A stretch of 64,000 bases of DNA from Paenibacillus sp. FJAT-29882. GTDB taxonomy: Bacteria > Bacillota > Bacilli > Bacillales > DSM-1321. Shown here piece by piece: positions 24,703 through 33,633 of the stretch. The notes below the pieces were generated by a model. It worked only from the letters and a program-made list of their open reading frames with translations, made no database searches and was not told the DNA's origin. Location: the NCBI RefSeq assembly GCF_001510645.1, contig NZ_LMVB01000002.1, positions 62,001-126,000 of the forward strand, in the 5' to 3' direction. The stretch's first letter is position 1. Each line of letters begins with the position of its first letter. The position numbers and the translations under genes were made by a program.

Positions 24703-27399
24703 TTACTTTGTCTCAACTAACGCATTCACTTTAAGTAAAAATCGTTTTAACATGACAGCTGTTTGAGCGCGAGTTGCTGGTTTCTTTGGTTGGATTTCAT
24801 TCGCTTGCGTTCCTTGGATGACTCCAAGTTGAACTGCCAACGCTACATCTTCTTTCGACCAATCACTAATCGACTGACGATCTGTAAACTTAGCTAATAC
24901 TTGATCAGCTGTCTTAGTCGCTTCTTTTTTCTCTACAAAGTGATAGGCACGACCGATCAGTGCAGCCATTTGTTCACGAGTGATGTTCATATTAGGGCGG
25001 AATGTACCATCAGGATATCCAGTAATCAACCCTGCACTCACCGCCGCCTGTACTTCTTTTGCAAACCGATTATTTTGGTTTACATCACTAAAGTTTACTT
25101 TTTTGTTATCTTCAGTTAAACCAAGAGCACGTGCAAGTAATGCTGTAAATTCAGCTCGAGTAATGTTTTGCTCTGGCGCAAACGTATCCTTTGTTTTCCC
25201 TTTGATGATTCCTTTTGTAGCTAATAATTCAATATCCGCTTTTGCCCAGTGATTTGTGATGTCCGCAAATGTTACTTTCTCGGGGTTTGGTTCATATGAC
25301 AAGCCGAAATCGTAAGCGTATGCTACACCATCTTTATTACGGTAAACATAAGAAGGATCTTCGTCATAGCCTGGTACATCACCTTTGTTGTTGTCAACTG
25401 CTTTCTGATTAGCAGGTATCGTGAATGGAAGTTTCCCGGTAGGATTAAATTCACCACGAATAACATCTACTATCGCCTCAGCCTTCACTCCAAAAGTACT
25501 TATTACTGCTGCTGCTTTTCCTTCCACATTATCAATCAGCCATGGATTGGTCATGTTTAACGCAAGGATAGTCGGAACAGTACCTTGAATCTCATTAATT
25601 CTATCCACATCTTCGATTCCATTTTCAGCACCGATATTCAACTTTGGATTGCTAGCCTCTGGTGTGCTAGGTCGAACCCAAACGAAAGCATGTGTTGCTT
25701 CATCAAGATTATTCGTGATGGTAATAGATTTATCATAGTTTTGAATTGTTTCTATTAATCCCTTGGTATTCTTTTCATCATTTCCTTTAGAGAAAACTTC
25801 GATATAAAGCTTAACATCTTTAATTTTTTTATCATTCAATGGCAATAGATTTTCATCATTGCGCAATAGAACGATTGACTTACGATGAGCTTCATCAGCC
25901 TTTTCCTGTGATTTTGGATTAGTTGCAACTTTAAGAGCATTCTCTGGGTCTACATATGGGTCTTCAAACAGTCCTAATTGCATCATTTCTGTCAATAAGA
26001 ATGTTACCGACACATCAAGTCTCTCTTCTTTAACCAATTTGTCATTAACGGCATTGATTAAATAAGTCGGATCGGCTTCTCCAGAAAAAATATTAACCCC
26101 TGCATCTAATGCTTTTGCATATCTTTGTTCCTTCGTTAAATCCTCGACACCCCATGGCATAGAAGTAGTAATACCTGTATCTGTGTTAACGTAACCTTTG
26201 AAGCCGAGCTTGTCACGTAATAGATCTTGAATGATCGCCTTGTTATATGCGAAGCCAACCTCTTCAAATTTCCCATCTAATTGAGGTGCACTATGTTCAT
26301 TACTTGGATACGCATAGTACGGCATGATAGACGTTGTACCAGCTTCGATCGCTGCCTTGAAAGCCGGAATGTGATATTTTAGTAGACTACCTTCAGTCGG
26401 ATAAGGATTGTACTGACCAAACAAATAATGAGGATCCTTCCCATCTTCACGGGCCCCACCACCAGGGAAATGCTTCGTCGTTAAAGCAACACTATTTGGA
26501 CCTAGTTTATCCCCCTGAAATCCTTTAACAACGGCAGTAATCATGTCTGCTGCAAGTTCAGGGTGCTCTCCAAATGTCCCTTCAGTCCTTGTCCATAAAG
26601 GGTCTGTAATGACATCCGCCATATACATGTAGCCTTTGCGAATGCCGGAAGCCGTCCATTCCTGTGCAGCGATTTGAGAGAATTCCTTTACAAGATCCGC
26701 GTCGCGCGTTGCTGCAAGACCTAATTCACCCGGCCAAACAGAAAATTCGCCAACCGTTTCACTAATGCCAAAAGTCTTATTCGTGTTGATATGATTCCGT
26801 GGATTCGATGTTATGACAGCTGGGATACCTAACCTAGATCCTTCTGCTACTTCTTGTATTTGGTTAAGCCATGTTGCTAAAACATCTGCACTTGGGTTTT
26901 GGCGGATAATGAAATAGCGAAGATTACGTTCAAGAATACCCTTTGTAGTCCCTGAAGCATCGAGAACCGGTGTATCGAATTTATAATTAGAGTCGCCTGG
27001 TTTAGCCCAGCGATTCGTTTCACTCCACTGGTCCGCCTCACTTAATAAATTGTCTCCTTCTGGCTTCTCGTTCATATAATGTGAGGAAATAAGCATCATC
27101 CCCGCTTTTTCCTCAAGCGTCATTTGTGATACTAGATCTTTTACCCGCTTGTCTATAGGGAGCTGCCAATTTTCATATTTGTCTAGTTGGCCGTTTCCAT
27201 TTAAATCTTTGTATTCCTTCCCGTTAATTTTCAAATTTTGTTTGATACGGGCATCGAGTTTTGGCACAGATTTGTTGTTATCATCGTTAGCGGCAGATGC
27301 ACGATCTATCCCTGCATATGGAAACGCAAGTGAAACTGTCAATAACGATGCGAACGAGACTTTTGCAACCTTTTTAAAACGATTTGAGACTTTCCCCAT
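24703..27399 (-). CDS. Secreted GH3 beta-glycosidase with three SLH domains
   Basis: 898 residues. A signal peptide (1-36) ends near RASAA. An EF-hand-like calcium loop DLNGNGQLDKYENW lies near residue 64. The GH3 N-terminal barrel follows (MTLEEKAGMML, KHFPGGGARED, and GFKGYVNTDTG with the nucleophile aspartate), then the GH3 C-terminal domain (KSIVLLRNDENLLPLN). The C-terminus has three S-layer-homology repeats (FADITNHWAKADIELL, FSDVNQNNRFAKEVQAA, FTDRQSISDWSKEDVA) that anchor the enzyme to the wall. It would release sugars from external oligosaccharides or glycosides; specificity is not evident. GAGGAGG precedes the ATG. A proposed YesN site and a cre-like site lie upstream. Confidence 0.94.
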   Translation of the reverse strand: MGKVSNRFKKVAKVSFASLLTVSLAFPYAGIDRASAANDDNNKSVPKLDARIKQNLKINGKEYKDLNGNGQLDKYENWQLPIDKRVKDLVSQMTLEEKAGMMLISSHYMNEKPEGDNLLSEADQWSETNRWAKPGDSNYKFDTPVLDASGTTKGILERNLRYFIIRQNPSADVLATWLNQIQEVAEGSRLGIPAVITSNPRNHINTNKTFGISETVGEFSVWPGELGLAATRDADLVKEFSQIAAQEWTASGIRKGYMYMADVITDPLWTRTEGTFGEHPELAADMITAVVKGFQGDKLGPNSVALTTKHFPGGGAREDGKDPHYLFGQYNPYPTEGSLLKYHIPAFKAAIEAGTTSIMPYYAYPSNEHSAPQLDGKFEEVGFAYNKAIIQDLLRDKLGFKGYVNTDTGITTSMPWGVEDLTKEQRYAKALDAGVNIFSGEADPTYLINAVNDKLVKEERLDVSVTFLLTEMMQLGLFEDPYVDPENALKVATNPKSQEKADEAHRKSIVLLRNDENLLPLNDKKIKDVKLYIEVFSKGNDEKNTKGLIETIQNYDKSITITNNLDEATHAFVWVRPSTPEASNPKLNIGAENGIEDVDRINEIQGTVPTILALNMTNPWLIDNVEGKAAAVISTFGVKAEAIVDVIRGEFNPTGKLPFTIPANQKAVDNNKGDVPGYDEDPSYVYRNKDGVAYAYDFGLSYEPNPEKVTFADITNHWAKADIELLATKGIIKGKTKDTFAPEQNITRAEFTALLARALGLTEDNKKVNFSDVNQNNRFAKEVQAAVSAGLITGYPDGTFRPNMNITREQMAALIGRAYHFVEKKEATKTADQVLAKFTDRQSISDWSKEDVALAVQLGVIQGTQANEIQPKKPATRAQTAVMLKRFLLKVNALVETK

Positions 27400-27626
27400 T
27401 TTACCTTCTCCTCCTCATTTCTCTCTAGTAATACGATTCATAATAACAGGAAGTAAAATTTCGCTGCTATGTATTAAAAGACAAGATCACCTCCTTAAGT
27501 GATACACTTTATCTACGTTTCTATTAGTCCTGAGTAGGAAAAAAGTTTTAGTAACTAAATTGAATTAGAACTATCCCCTTAATATGATTCAGAATTTTCT
27601 GATTTATAATACCAAACTTTTTTTTG

Positions 27627-27640
27627 TGTAAGCGCTTAAT
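27627..27640. promoter_or_regulatory. cre-like site upstream of GH3
   Basis: TGTAAGCGCTTAAT fits the CcpA consensus TGWAANCGNTNWCA except in the last two bases. It lies about 230 bases ahead of the GH3 start codon and suggests glucose repression. Confidence 0.55.
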
Positions 27641-27678
27641 AAATATTATACGACTAGTGATCCGATTCATGTATATGG

Positions 27679-27709
27679 TTTTTTTTAGTAAAAATTGTGT
27701 TTTTTTTAG
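27679..27709. promoter_or_regulatory. 21-bp-spaced direct repeat, proposed YesN operator (GH3 side)
   Basis: Two TTTTTTTTAG units whose AG dinucleotides are exactly 21 bp apart, joined by TAAAAATTGTG. The same arrangement occurs upstream of the TRAP operon (30832-30861). Two half-sites two helical turns apart suit a dimer of an AraC-type response regulator. Confidence 0.5.
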
Positions 27710-27805
27710 TATCTTTATATTGGTAGCATAGGAAAAAACAAATAATCCTCCATATGCTATGCTTTAATTTATTTCGTTTTGTTCCCTCTAGTCGATTCTA
27801 CTAGA

Positions 27806-27842
27806 AGAAATTCCAGGTCAAAATTTGACCTGGAATTCTTTG
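27806..27842 (-). terminator. Terminator of the TRAP operon
   Basis: AATTCCAGGTCAAA / TTTGACCTGGAATT, a near-perfect palindrome with TTTCTTCT after it on the minus strand, shortly after the dctP stop. Confidence 0.85.
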
Positions 27843-27859
27843 ATTAATTACTCATTCTA

Positions 27860-28888
27860 TTATTTAGCTGAATCAACAGCATCTAATAAATCTTTATATT
27901 TGTCTTGATATTCAGCGATGACAGGTTTAACGGCCTCTTTCCATTCATTAAGATCTTCTACTTCAGTAAACGTTACACCAGCATCTTTTAATTTCTTTTC
28001 AGAATTTTGTTCCCACTTAGCCCATTCTTCTTTTTGGGTTTTTACCGAGTCTAGAGCAGCCTGCTTAACAATCTTTTGATCTTCTTCAGATAGTTTATTC
28101 CATGCCGTTTGACTGATTAATAGTACTTCTGGCATGCGTTGATGGTGATCCAAGATAATATTTTTTGCTTCTTGATAATGGTTAGAAGAATCAAAACTTG
28201 GTAGGTTATTTTCCGCACCGTCGATGATTCCTGTTTGGAGACCACTAAACACCTCGCCATATGGCATAGGAGTAGCACTTGCTCCAAGAGCTGCAACTAG
28301 ATCAATATTGACTTTACTTTGTTGAACACGGAGCTTTTGTCCTTTTAAGTCAGCTAAGCTTTTAACTGGCTTAGTCGAATAAAAACTACGAGAACCAGAA
28401 CTGTAATAAGCTAGTCCTTTCATTTTTGATGATTCAAGACCATCCAACAATTCTGTTCCTGTTTCACTGTCTAAGAAATTCCACAAATGCTCATCACTTT
28501 CAAATACATATGGTAGGCCAAATACTGCGAAATCATCATTAAACTCGGCCAGCGGGCTAGAATTAATTCTCGTAAACTCAATTGCTCCGAGCTGAACCTG
28601 TTCAAGTACTGATTTTTCATCACCTAGTTGCCCTGATGGGAAAACCTCAATTTTAATCCGGCCATCCGTTCTTTCATTGACTAACTCAGCAAACTTTTTG
28701 TCCCCTATAACTGTCGGATAATCCACTGGATGATTATCTGCTAAGCGAAAAGTAAACTCCGCTTTCTTTGGTTTGGAATCGCCGCTTGCTGGAGCCGCAT
28801 CCTCTTTTCCACTACATCCGGCAAGTAATCCTCCAACCATTAATGCTGTAGCTAAAAAACCTGTAATATGTTTTCTTTTCATTCTCAT
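27860..28888 (-). CDS. TRAP transporter substrate-binding lipoprotein (DctP family)
   Basis: 342 residues with a lipoprotein signal (LLAGC, lipidated C25). The DctP family pattern is present: FRLADNHPVDYP, a GRIKIEVFPSGQLGDEKSVLEQVQLGAIEF stretch near residue 75, and LKGQKLRVQQSKVNIDLVAALGASATPMPYGEVFSGLQTGIIDGAENN, which contains the carboxylate-binding arginine. It binds an organic acid, probably a sugar acid given the GH3 neighbour, outside the membrane. It is the last gene of the dctQMP-type operon. Confidence 0.94.
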   Translation of the reverse strand: MRMKRKHITGFLATALMVGGLLAGCSGKEDAAPASGDSKPKKAEFTFRLADNHPVDYPTVIGDKKFAELVNERTDGRIKIEVFPSGQLGDEKSVLEQVQLGAIEFTRINSSPLAEFNDDFAVFGLPYVFESDEHLWNFLDSETGTELLDGLESSKMKGLAYYSSGSRSFYSTKPVKSLADLKGQKLRVQQSKVNIDLVAALGASATPMPYGEVFSGLQTGIIDGAENNLPSFDSSNHYQEAKNIILDHHQRMPEVLLISQTAWNKLSEEDQKIVKQAALDSVKTQKEEWAKWEQNSEKKLKDAGVTFTEVEDLNEWKEAVKPVIAEYQDKYKDLLDAVDSAK

Positions 28889-28936
28889 TACACCCCTTTT
28901 ATTTTTTTAAATTTATAATTTCACCTATGCCTCAAG

Positions 28937-30232
28937 TTATTTGACTACTAAACTCGGAAGCCATAATGTAACTTCAGGTATATAGGTGATAATTAACAGA
29001 ACGACTAGTAATGCATAGAAAAATGGAAGCATGGCTTTCGTTCCTTGTTGAATGGAAACTTTCCCAATCGCACAGCCAACAAACAAGACCGTTCCTACAG
29101 GCGGTGTCAATAATCCAATCCCTGCATTCAAGATAAGAACAATCCCAAAATGGACAGGATCCATTCCAAAACTTGTTACAACTGGTAGAAGTATAGGTGT
29201 CATGATTAAAATCATTGGCGCCATATCCATCGGCGCACCTAGAAGTAGCAATAAGATATTAATGATTAATAGAATAACAATTGGATTGTCCGAAAAATTC
29301 AAGAACAAATCAGTTACCATAGATGGAATTTGCAAGTAGGCAAGAATCCAGCCGAAGGAAGCGGATGCTCCAATCAGGAAAAATACCATAGAAACCGTTT
29401 TTAAAGTACGTTTCAAAATATTCCAAATACTCGACATTGGAGCTTCTCTATAAACAACGAATGCCAGAATAAAAGAATATAAACAAGCTAGTGCACCTGA
29501 CTCAGTTGCTGTAAACCATCCACTCATGATCCCGCCCAAGATAATGACTGCAGGGCTTAACGAAAGGAAACCGTGTAAAAGAATTCCGGTCCACTGTGAT
29601 CTTGGTATAAGGTCCGATTTTTCATACCCTCGTTTCCTTGCAATAATATAAGCAGTAATCATAAGGGCAATTAACATGATTGCGCCTGGTACTATACCAG
29701 CCATAAATAAACTAGCGATTGATACCCCACCTGCGGCTAAAGAATATAATACCAGATTATGGCTCGGCGGTACGACTACCCCTTGAATAGCTGATGCAAT
29801 CGTTACCCCAACTGCATAATCCGCTTCATAGCCTTTCTTTTTCATCATTGGTATCATAACAGAACCGACAGAAGAAACATCCGCTACTGCAGAGCCAGAG
29901 ATATTACCGAAAAATAACGAAGCTACACTGTTTACCATAGCCAAACCGCCACGAATTCGACCGACCATTAAGCCTGCGAGATTGACAATGCGAGTAGCAA
30001 GTCCGCCTGCACTCATGATTTGTCCCGTCAAGATAAAAAATGGGATTGCAAGCAGTGAAAAGGAATTCAATCCTTGAATCATTTGCTGACCAATAATTGG
30101 CATCGGTATACCTAAATAAATAACCGTTATCAATGATGAAGCAACAAGCGTTAGAGCAATCGGAAAGCGAAGTAATATTAATAGTACAAAGCTTGAGAGT
30201 AAGATGATGACCGCAATCGTATTCGTGTCCAA
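28937..30232 (-). CDS. TRAP transporter large permease (DctM family)
   Basis: 431-residue, about 12-helix membrane protein that couples Na+ or H+ influx to organic-acid uptake. Family motifs: ITVIYLGIPMPIIGQQMIQGLNSFSLLAIPFFILTGQIM, GNISGSAVADVSSVGSVMIPMMKKKGY, and GAPMDMAPMILIMTPILLPV. The start is a TTG eight bases after GGAGGG; it begins right after the small-subunit stop. Confidence 0.94.
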   Translation of the reverse strand: MDTNTIAVIILLSSFVLLILLRFPIALTLVASSLITVIYLGIPMPIIGQQMIQGLNSFSLLAIPFFILTGQIMSAGGLATRIVNLAGLMVGRIRGGLAMVNSVASLFFGNISGSAVADVSSVGSVMIPMMKKKGYEADYAVGVTIASAIQGVVVPPSHNLVLYSLAAGGVSIASLFMAGIVPGAIMLIALMITAYIIARKRGYEKSDLIPRSQWTGILLHGFLSLSPAVIILGGIMSGWFTATESGALACLYSFILAFVVYREAPMSSIWNILKRTLKTVSMVFFLIGASASFGWILAYLQIPSMVTDLFLNFSDNPIVILLIINILLLLLGAPMDMAPMILIMTPILLPVVTSFGMDPVHFGIVLILNAGIGLLTPPVGTVLFVGCAIGKVSIQQGTKAMLPFFYALLVVLLIITYIPEVTLWLPSLVVK

Positions 30233-30233
30233 A

Positions 30234-30731
30234 TTACATTCCCTCCTCCAGATCTTTATATCTAGTTGTATCTTTATTGAACAAGTGTAGTAGGGAATAA
30301 CCGCATATCATAATACCAGTGATTGGCATCGCAACATACGTAATACTGCTTGGAAGTTTCGTTGCTGGAAGAGTCGATTCCATCATCAATACAGTAAAGT
30401 CCCACCCCTGAACGACAAGGTATAAACCAAAAGCAAAAATAGAGATACTAATAACTTTATCTAATACTTTGTTAAAGACTTTTGGAAACAGATTAGTGAA
30501 AGAATCAATCCCCAAATGGATGTGCTCTCGAAATCCTATCGCAATCGCCATAAAAGCAAACCAGCCAAGCAATAGCAAGGTCACTTCTTCTGACCAAAAG
30601 AAAACAAAGTTAAATAATTTCCTTGTCGCCACTTGAGTCGTAACGACTAGTACTAAGGCAATCAGAGACGTAAGGGCGAGTTTCTCAAAAATAGAATCGA
30701 TGAAAATCCCCACTTTTTTGATAAGTTTCAT
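30234..30731 (-). CDS. TRAP transporter small permease (DctQ family)
   Basis: 165-residue, four-helix subunit that pairs with the DctM protein. The FWSEEVTLLLLGWFAFMAIAIGFREHIHLGID stretch is the family signature. A longer frame from 30791 runs through the cre-like site; the correct start is the ATG at 30731 behind AGGGGGG. First gene of the operon. Confidence 0.92.
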   Translation of the reverse strand: MKLIKKVGIFIDSIFEKLALTSLIALVLVVTTQVATRKLFNFVFFWSEEVTLLLLGWFAFMAIAIGFREHIHLGIDSFTNLFPKVFNKVLDKVISISIFAFGLYLVVQGWDFTVLMMESTLPATKLPSSITYVAMPITGIMICGYSLLHLFNKDTTRYKDLEEGM

Positions 30732-30776
30732 GTGCTTCCCCCCTATTTTATTGATATTACTTGTTCCCTTTTCTAC

Positions 30777-30790
30777 AGAAAACGTTTTCA
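30777..30790. promoter_or_regulatory. cre site upstream of the TRAP operon
   Basis: On the minus strand TGAAAACGTTTTCT matches the CcpA consensus TGWAANCGNTNWCA at all but the last base. It lies 46 bases ahead of the dctQ start, suited to roadblock or start-site repression by CcpA. Confidence 0.7.
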
Positions 30791-30831
30791 TAAGCTAATA
30801 TTACGAATAATTAGCATGTTTTTAAAGAGAG

Positions 30832-30861
30832 TTTTTTTAGAAGAATTTGTGTTTTTTTTAG
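30832..30861. promoter_or_regulatory. 21-bp-spaced direct repeat, proposed YesN operator (TRAP side)
   Basis: TTTTTTTAG and TTTTTTTTAG with AG dinucleotides exactly 21 bp apart, joined by AAGAATTTGTG; the same design and near-same linker (ATTTGTG versus AATTGTG) as upstream of GH3. It lies 100 bases ahead of dctQ. Confidence 0.5.
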
Positions 30862-31041
30862 GTGATAAGCTCTTATTTTCAAATTAAACATAGGTATATG
30901 TATCTACCCTCTTTTTAAAACCAGGATTTCTACATCAAATCTACGCTCTTATTATGAAAATATTACCATACGAAATTAGTATCCATCATCAACATTGTTA
31001 ATTAATGCCTACATGTCAATATATGCGCCACCTTTAATCAT

Positions 31042-31079
31042 AAAAAAAGCGCCTATCAGTTTTTCAATACCGATAGACG
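31042..31079 (-). terminator. Terminator of bdbDC
   Basis: CTATCGGT / ACTGATAG stem (one G-U pair) and GGCGC, followed by TTTTTTT on the minus strand, downstream of bdbC. Confidence 0.75.
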
Positions 31080-31112
31080 AATATTTCTATTAAGGGTTAG
31101 TCCCTTTTCGAC

Positions 31113-31523
31113 TCAACCATTTCTATGCTTACGAGCAAGTACCACCATACTACAAGTAATGAAAAAGAAAGCAACAAAAGCTAGTAAAGGGATTGTAATA
31201 AACCCTAACCAGTTAATATATTCTCCTGAACAAGGGACACCGCTCGTACACATTTCGAATTGTTCGAGAGACGGAATTTTTTGAAGGCTGTAATGATAAC
31301 CCGAAACCAGCATCCCCAAAATAGATAGAGGCAATATATAAGCATAAATTTTACTATTTCCTTCGTAAAAAGCCCTTCCTAAAAAAAACACCAGTGGATA
31401 CATGAGAATTCTTTGATACCAGCAAAAGGTGCAAGGGATAAAATGAAGATATTCACTAAAGAAAAGACTCCCTATAGTCGCAACGATGGAAATAATCCAG
31501 GAAAATAGCAATGGAATATTCAT
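31113..31523 (-). CDS. bdbC: BdbC/DsbB-type thiol oxidoreductase
   Basis: 136-residue membrane protein with four transmembrane segments that passes electrons from BdbD to quinone. Both redox pairs are present: C31-T-F-C34 in PCTFCWYQR and C92/C98 in EMCTSGVPC. The length equals B. subtilis BdbC. It follows bdbD after three bases, so the two are co-expressed. Confidence 0.93.
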   Translation of the reverse strand: MNIPLLFSWIISIVATIGSLFFSEYLHFIPCTFCWYQRILMYPLVFFLGRAFYEGNSKIYAYILPLSILGMLVSGYHYSLQKIPSLEQFEMCTSGVPCSGEYINWLGFITIPLLAFVAFFFITCSMVVLARKHRNG

Positions 31524-31526
31524 GAA

Positions 31527-32222
31527 TTATTTCTCCTTTGCAGCTTCATCAACCATTTGTTCTAAGTCCTCAAATGTGTTCCCTGCAAACCTTTCCCCGT
31601 TAACAAAAATGGAAGGCGTTCCAGTTACATTCAATCTATTCGCAGTGGACATATCCTTTTTCCAATCTTTTTCAGAAGTGCTCGCTTTAAATGCCTTAAC
31701 GACTTTCGCTACATCAGAACTATCGGCGATTTCTGCCAATGTTTCTTCTAAAAATTTATCGGTAAATACATCCATTTTCTCATACTTTAGATCATCGGGT
31801 TGTTTACTATATAATAGCTTATGAAATTTCCAGAAGGTTTCATTTCCTAATTCTTTATACACCGTCTCCGCAAATTTAGCTGAACGGATTGAATCCACAT
31901 TAATAAATGAAAAGTTCATGAAATAAAATTGAACTTTTCCAGTGTCTATCAAATTCTCTTGAATGTGCGGGAAGAAATTTTCCTCAAAACTCTTACAGAT
32001 CGGACATTTATAATCACCAAATTGAACAATTTGAACAGGCGCCTCTGAATCTCCTATTACAGGCTGCGCTTTATAGTCGAAAGCAGCTGCTTGTTCTTTT
32101 CCGTTAGACAAAAATATCATGCCGATGATACAAACTGCGATCAAGCCAATTACCCAAAAGATAAATTTCGATGATTGCTTTTGTTTCTTGTACGTTTGTT
32201 TTTGTGATTTTTTATTAGCCAT
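31527..32222 (-). CDS. bdbD: BdbD/DsbA-type thiol-disulfide oxidase
   Basis: 231 residues with an N-terminal membrane anchor (about 19-38) and an external thioredoxin-fold domain. The active site is C73-P-I-C76 in FGDYKCPICKSFEENFFP, and the cis-Pro loop is VTGTPSIFVNG. It introduces disulfides into exported proteins. The ATG at 32222 is chosen because GGAGG lies seven bases upstream; a longer frame to 32261 is not needed. A BlaI-type palindrome lies 47 bases upstream. Confidence 0.93.
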   Translation of the reverse strand: MANKKSQKQTYKKQKQSSKFIFWVIGLIAVCIIGMIFLSNGKEQAAAFDYKAQPVIGDSEAPVQIVQFGDYKCPICKSFEENFFPHIQENLIDTGKVQFYFMNFSFINVDSIRSAKFAETVYKELGNETFWKFHKLLYSKQPDDLKYEKMDVFTDKFLEETLAEIADSSDVAKVVKAFKASTSEKDWKKDMSTANRLNVTGTPSIFVNGERFAGNTFEDLEQMVDEAAKEK

Positions 32223-32268
32223 TGTATAACCTCCATACTTTAGAATTCGTTTTTCTTTCATAATTTAT

Positions 32269-32287
32269 ACACTACATTACGTAGTGT
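32269..32287. promoter_or_regulatory. BlaI-type operator upstream of bdbDC
   Basis: ACACTAC-ATTAC-GTAGTGT: perfect 7-bp arms with a 5-bp spacer. The arms and spacer length are identical to those of the site upstream of blaI (33615-33633). TACA/TGTA-type palindromes of this form are bound by BlaI/MecI repressors. Confidence 0.75.
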
Positions 32288-32322
32288 GAATAGGTATAAA
32301 AACATGGTGACAACTACTACAA

Positions 32323-33183
32323 TTACGTAATCGTCACGAATATCATCCCCATTATGAGGAGCAATACATAAATCGAGATTACCATCGAGGTCGTTTTTAA
32401 CCTTACAGGGATGGCTTTCTTAGGTTCTACTAATTGCTGTAATCTATAATTGACCGATTCATCCGAAAAATGAACCAAGACCGGGGTAGAGTTTCCCTTA
32501 AAATAATTCTTAATTAACTTAAGCAAAGCACTGCTTAGGCCTAATTCAGAACCCATTCTTTGAATCGCATATTCATCAGCCAATAATTCGCTAATGATTT
32601 TATAATTTTGATATGACCATTTAGTTAGGGGTATAAACCAAATAGTTTGAGAGATTAGTTGTAGAATAAAAATCTTCAAGGAATCATCATTCTGTTGGTG
32701 AAAAGTTTCATGTTCCACAACAGCTTCCAGTTCATCACGATCCAATATCTTGATTAAACCACTAGAAAGGACGATCCTAGGTCTTCTAAATCCAAAAGTA
32801 AATGCGAGCGACTCCTTATGATCAATGACGATAATGTCTTGATGTAGACGCTCAAATTCTCTATTCAAAGCGATAGTTAATCCTAGATTTTGTTGAGCAA
32901 AAATCATCTTTTTAAACCTTTTCAACAACATACATTGTCCAATAATCTTGATCAGTGTAATTAAGATTGTATAGGCTATTAATACATTCAATATTATCGT
33001 AACCAAAAAATAATAAAATGAATGTTCCCTAAACAAACTAATACAAAACTTAAAGACATTCACATGAAGGTTTACTCCAAACAGAAGGTGAGCGATGTAC
33101 ATCCCCATCTGGCTCCAGATTAAAACAGCAATCAAAAGACTCAATCCTATGACAAAAAGGGACCGTTTCTTCCACCACATCAC
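32323..33183 (-). CDS. M56 family membrane metalloprotease (BlaR1/MecR1-like, short)
   Basis: 286 residues with several transmembrane segments and a cytosolic-facing zinc protease domain: H158-E-T-F-H162 and a downstream Glu in ISELLADEYA. This is the transducer part of BlaR1/MecR1; the C-terminal penicillin-binding sensor domain is missing, so it senses something else, perhaps through the membrane segments. It overlaps the blaI stop (ATGA). It probably cleaves the BlaI-type repressor upon a signal. Confidence 0.9.
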   Translation of the reverse strand: MMWWKKRSLFVIGLSLLIAVLIWSQMGMYIAHLLFGVNLHVNVFKFCISLFREHSFYYFLVTIILNVLIAYTILITLIKIIGQCMLLKRFKKMIFAQQNLGLTIALNREFERLHQDIIVIDHKESLAFTFGFRRPRIVLSSGLIKILDRDELEAVVEHETFHQQNDDSLKIFILQLISQTIWFIPLTKWSYQNYKIISELLADEYAIQRMGSELGLSSALLKLIKNYFKGNSTPVLVHFSDESVNYRLQQLVEPKKAIPVRLKTTSMVISIYVLLLIMGMIFVTIT

Positions 33184-33593
33184 GACTTATCCTCTTTAAG
33201 CTGTTTAATCTTTTGTTCCAATTTATCGAGCAAAGTTTGATCAACTTCTTCCATAGCATCTAGCATATGATTAATGACGACGCCACCAAATCCATCAAGT
33301 AGATTCTCTGTGATTTTCTTCGACTGATCTTTAATAAAGTCTTCTTTAGATTGAACGGGATGAAACAATGAGCCCCTGCCTTGTATCCTCTTTTTCAAAA
33401 CTCCTTTTCCTACCAACCGATTCATCACAGTCATGACTGTATTGAAATTGATTGGTTTATCTTGATCCAAACGTTGTTGAACTTCCTTTATGCTTCGTTC
33501 TTGTTCCCAAAGGAGTTCCATGATTTTCGCTTCTAGGGGTCCAAAAAAACGATTTAGCCCTACCTCATCGTATTTAAAGTTATTGATATCCAT
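33180..33593 (-). CDS. BlaI/MecI-family transcriptional repressor
   Basis: 137-residue winged-helix repressor: FGPLEAKIMELLWEQERSIKEVQQRLDQ, NFNTVMTVMNRLVGKGVLKKR (recognition helix and wing), and a helical dimerisation tail. The ATG at 33593 follows GGGGGAGGAG; the longer frame from 33611 is less likely. It lies directly behind its presumed operator and is co-transcribed with the M56 protease. Probable targets: its own operon and bdbDC. Confidence 0.92.
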   Translation of the reverse strand: MDINNFKYDEVGLNRFFGPLEAKIMELLWEQERSIKEVQQRLDQDKPINFNTVMTVMNRLVGKGVLKKRIQGRGSLFHPVQSKEDFIKDQSKKITENLLDGFGGVVINHMLDAMEEVDQTLLDKLEQKIKQLKEDKS

Positions 33594-33614
33594 ACTCCTC
33601 CCCCTCACCACAAC

Positions 33615-33633
33615 ACACTACAAATTGTAGTGT
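33615..33633. promoter_or_regulatory. BlaI-type operator upstream of blaI
   Basis: ACACTAC-AAATT-GTAGTGT, 22 bases ahead of the blaI start codon. Same arms and spacing as the bdbDC site; predicts autoregulation. Confidence 0.78.
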
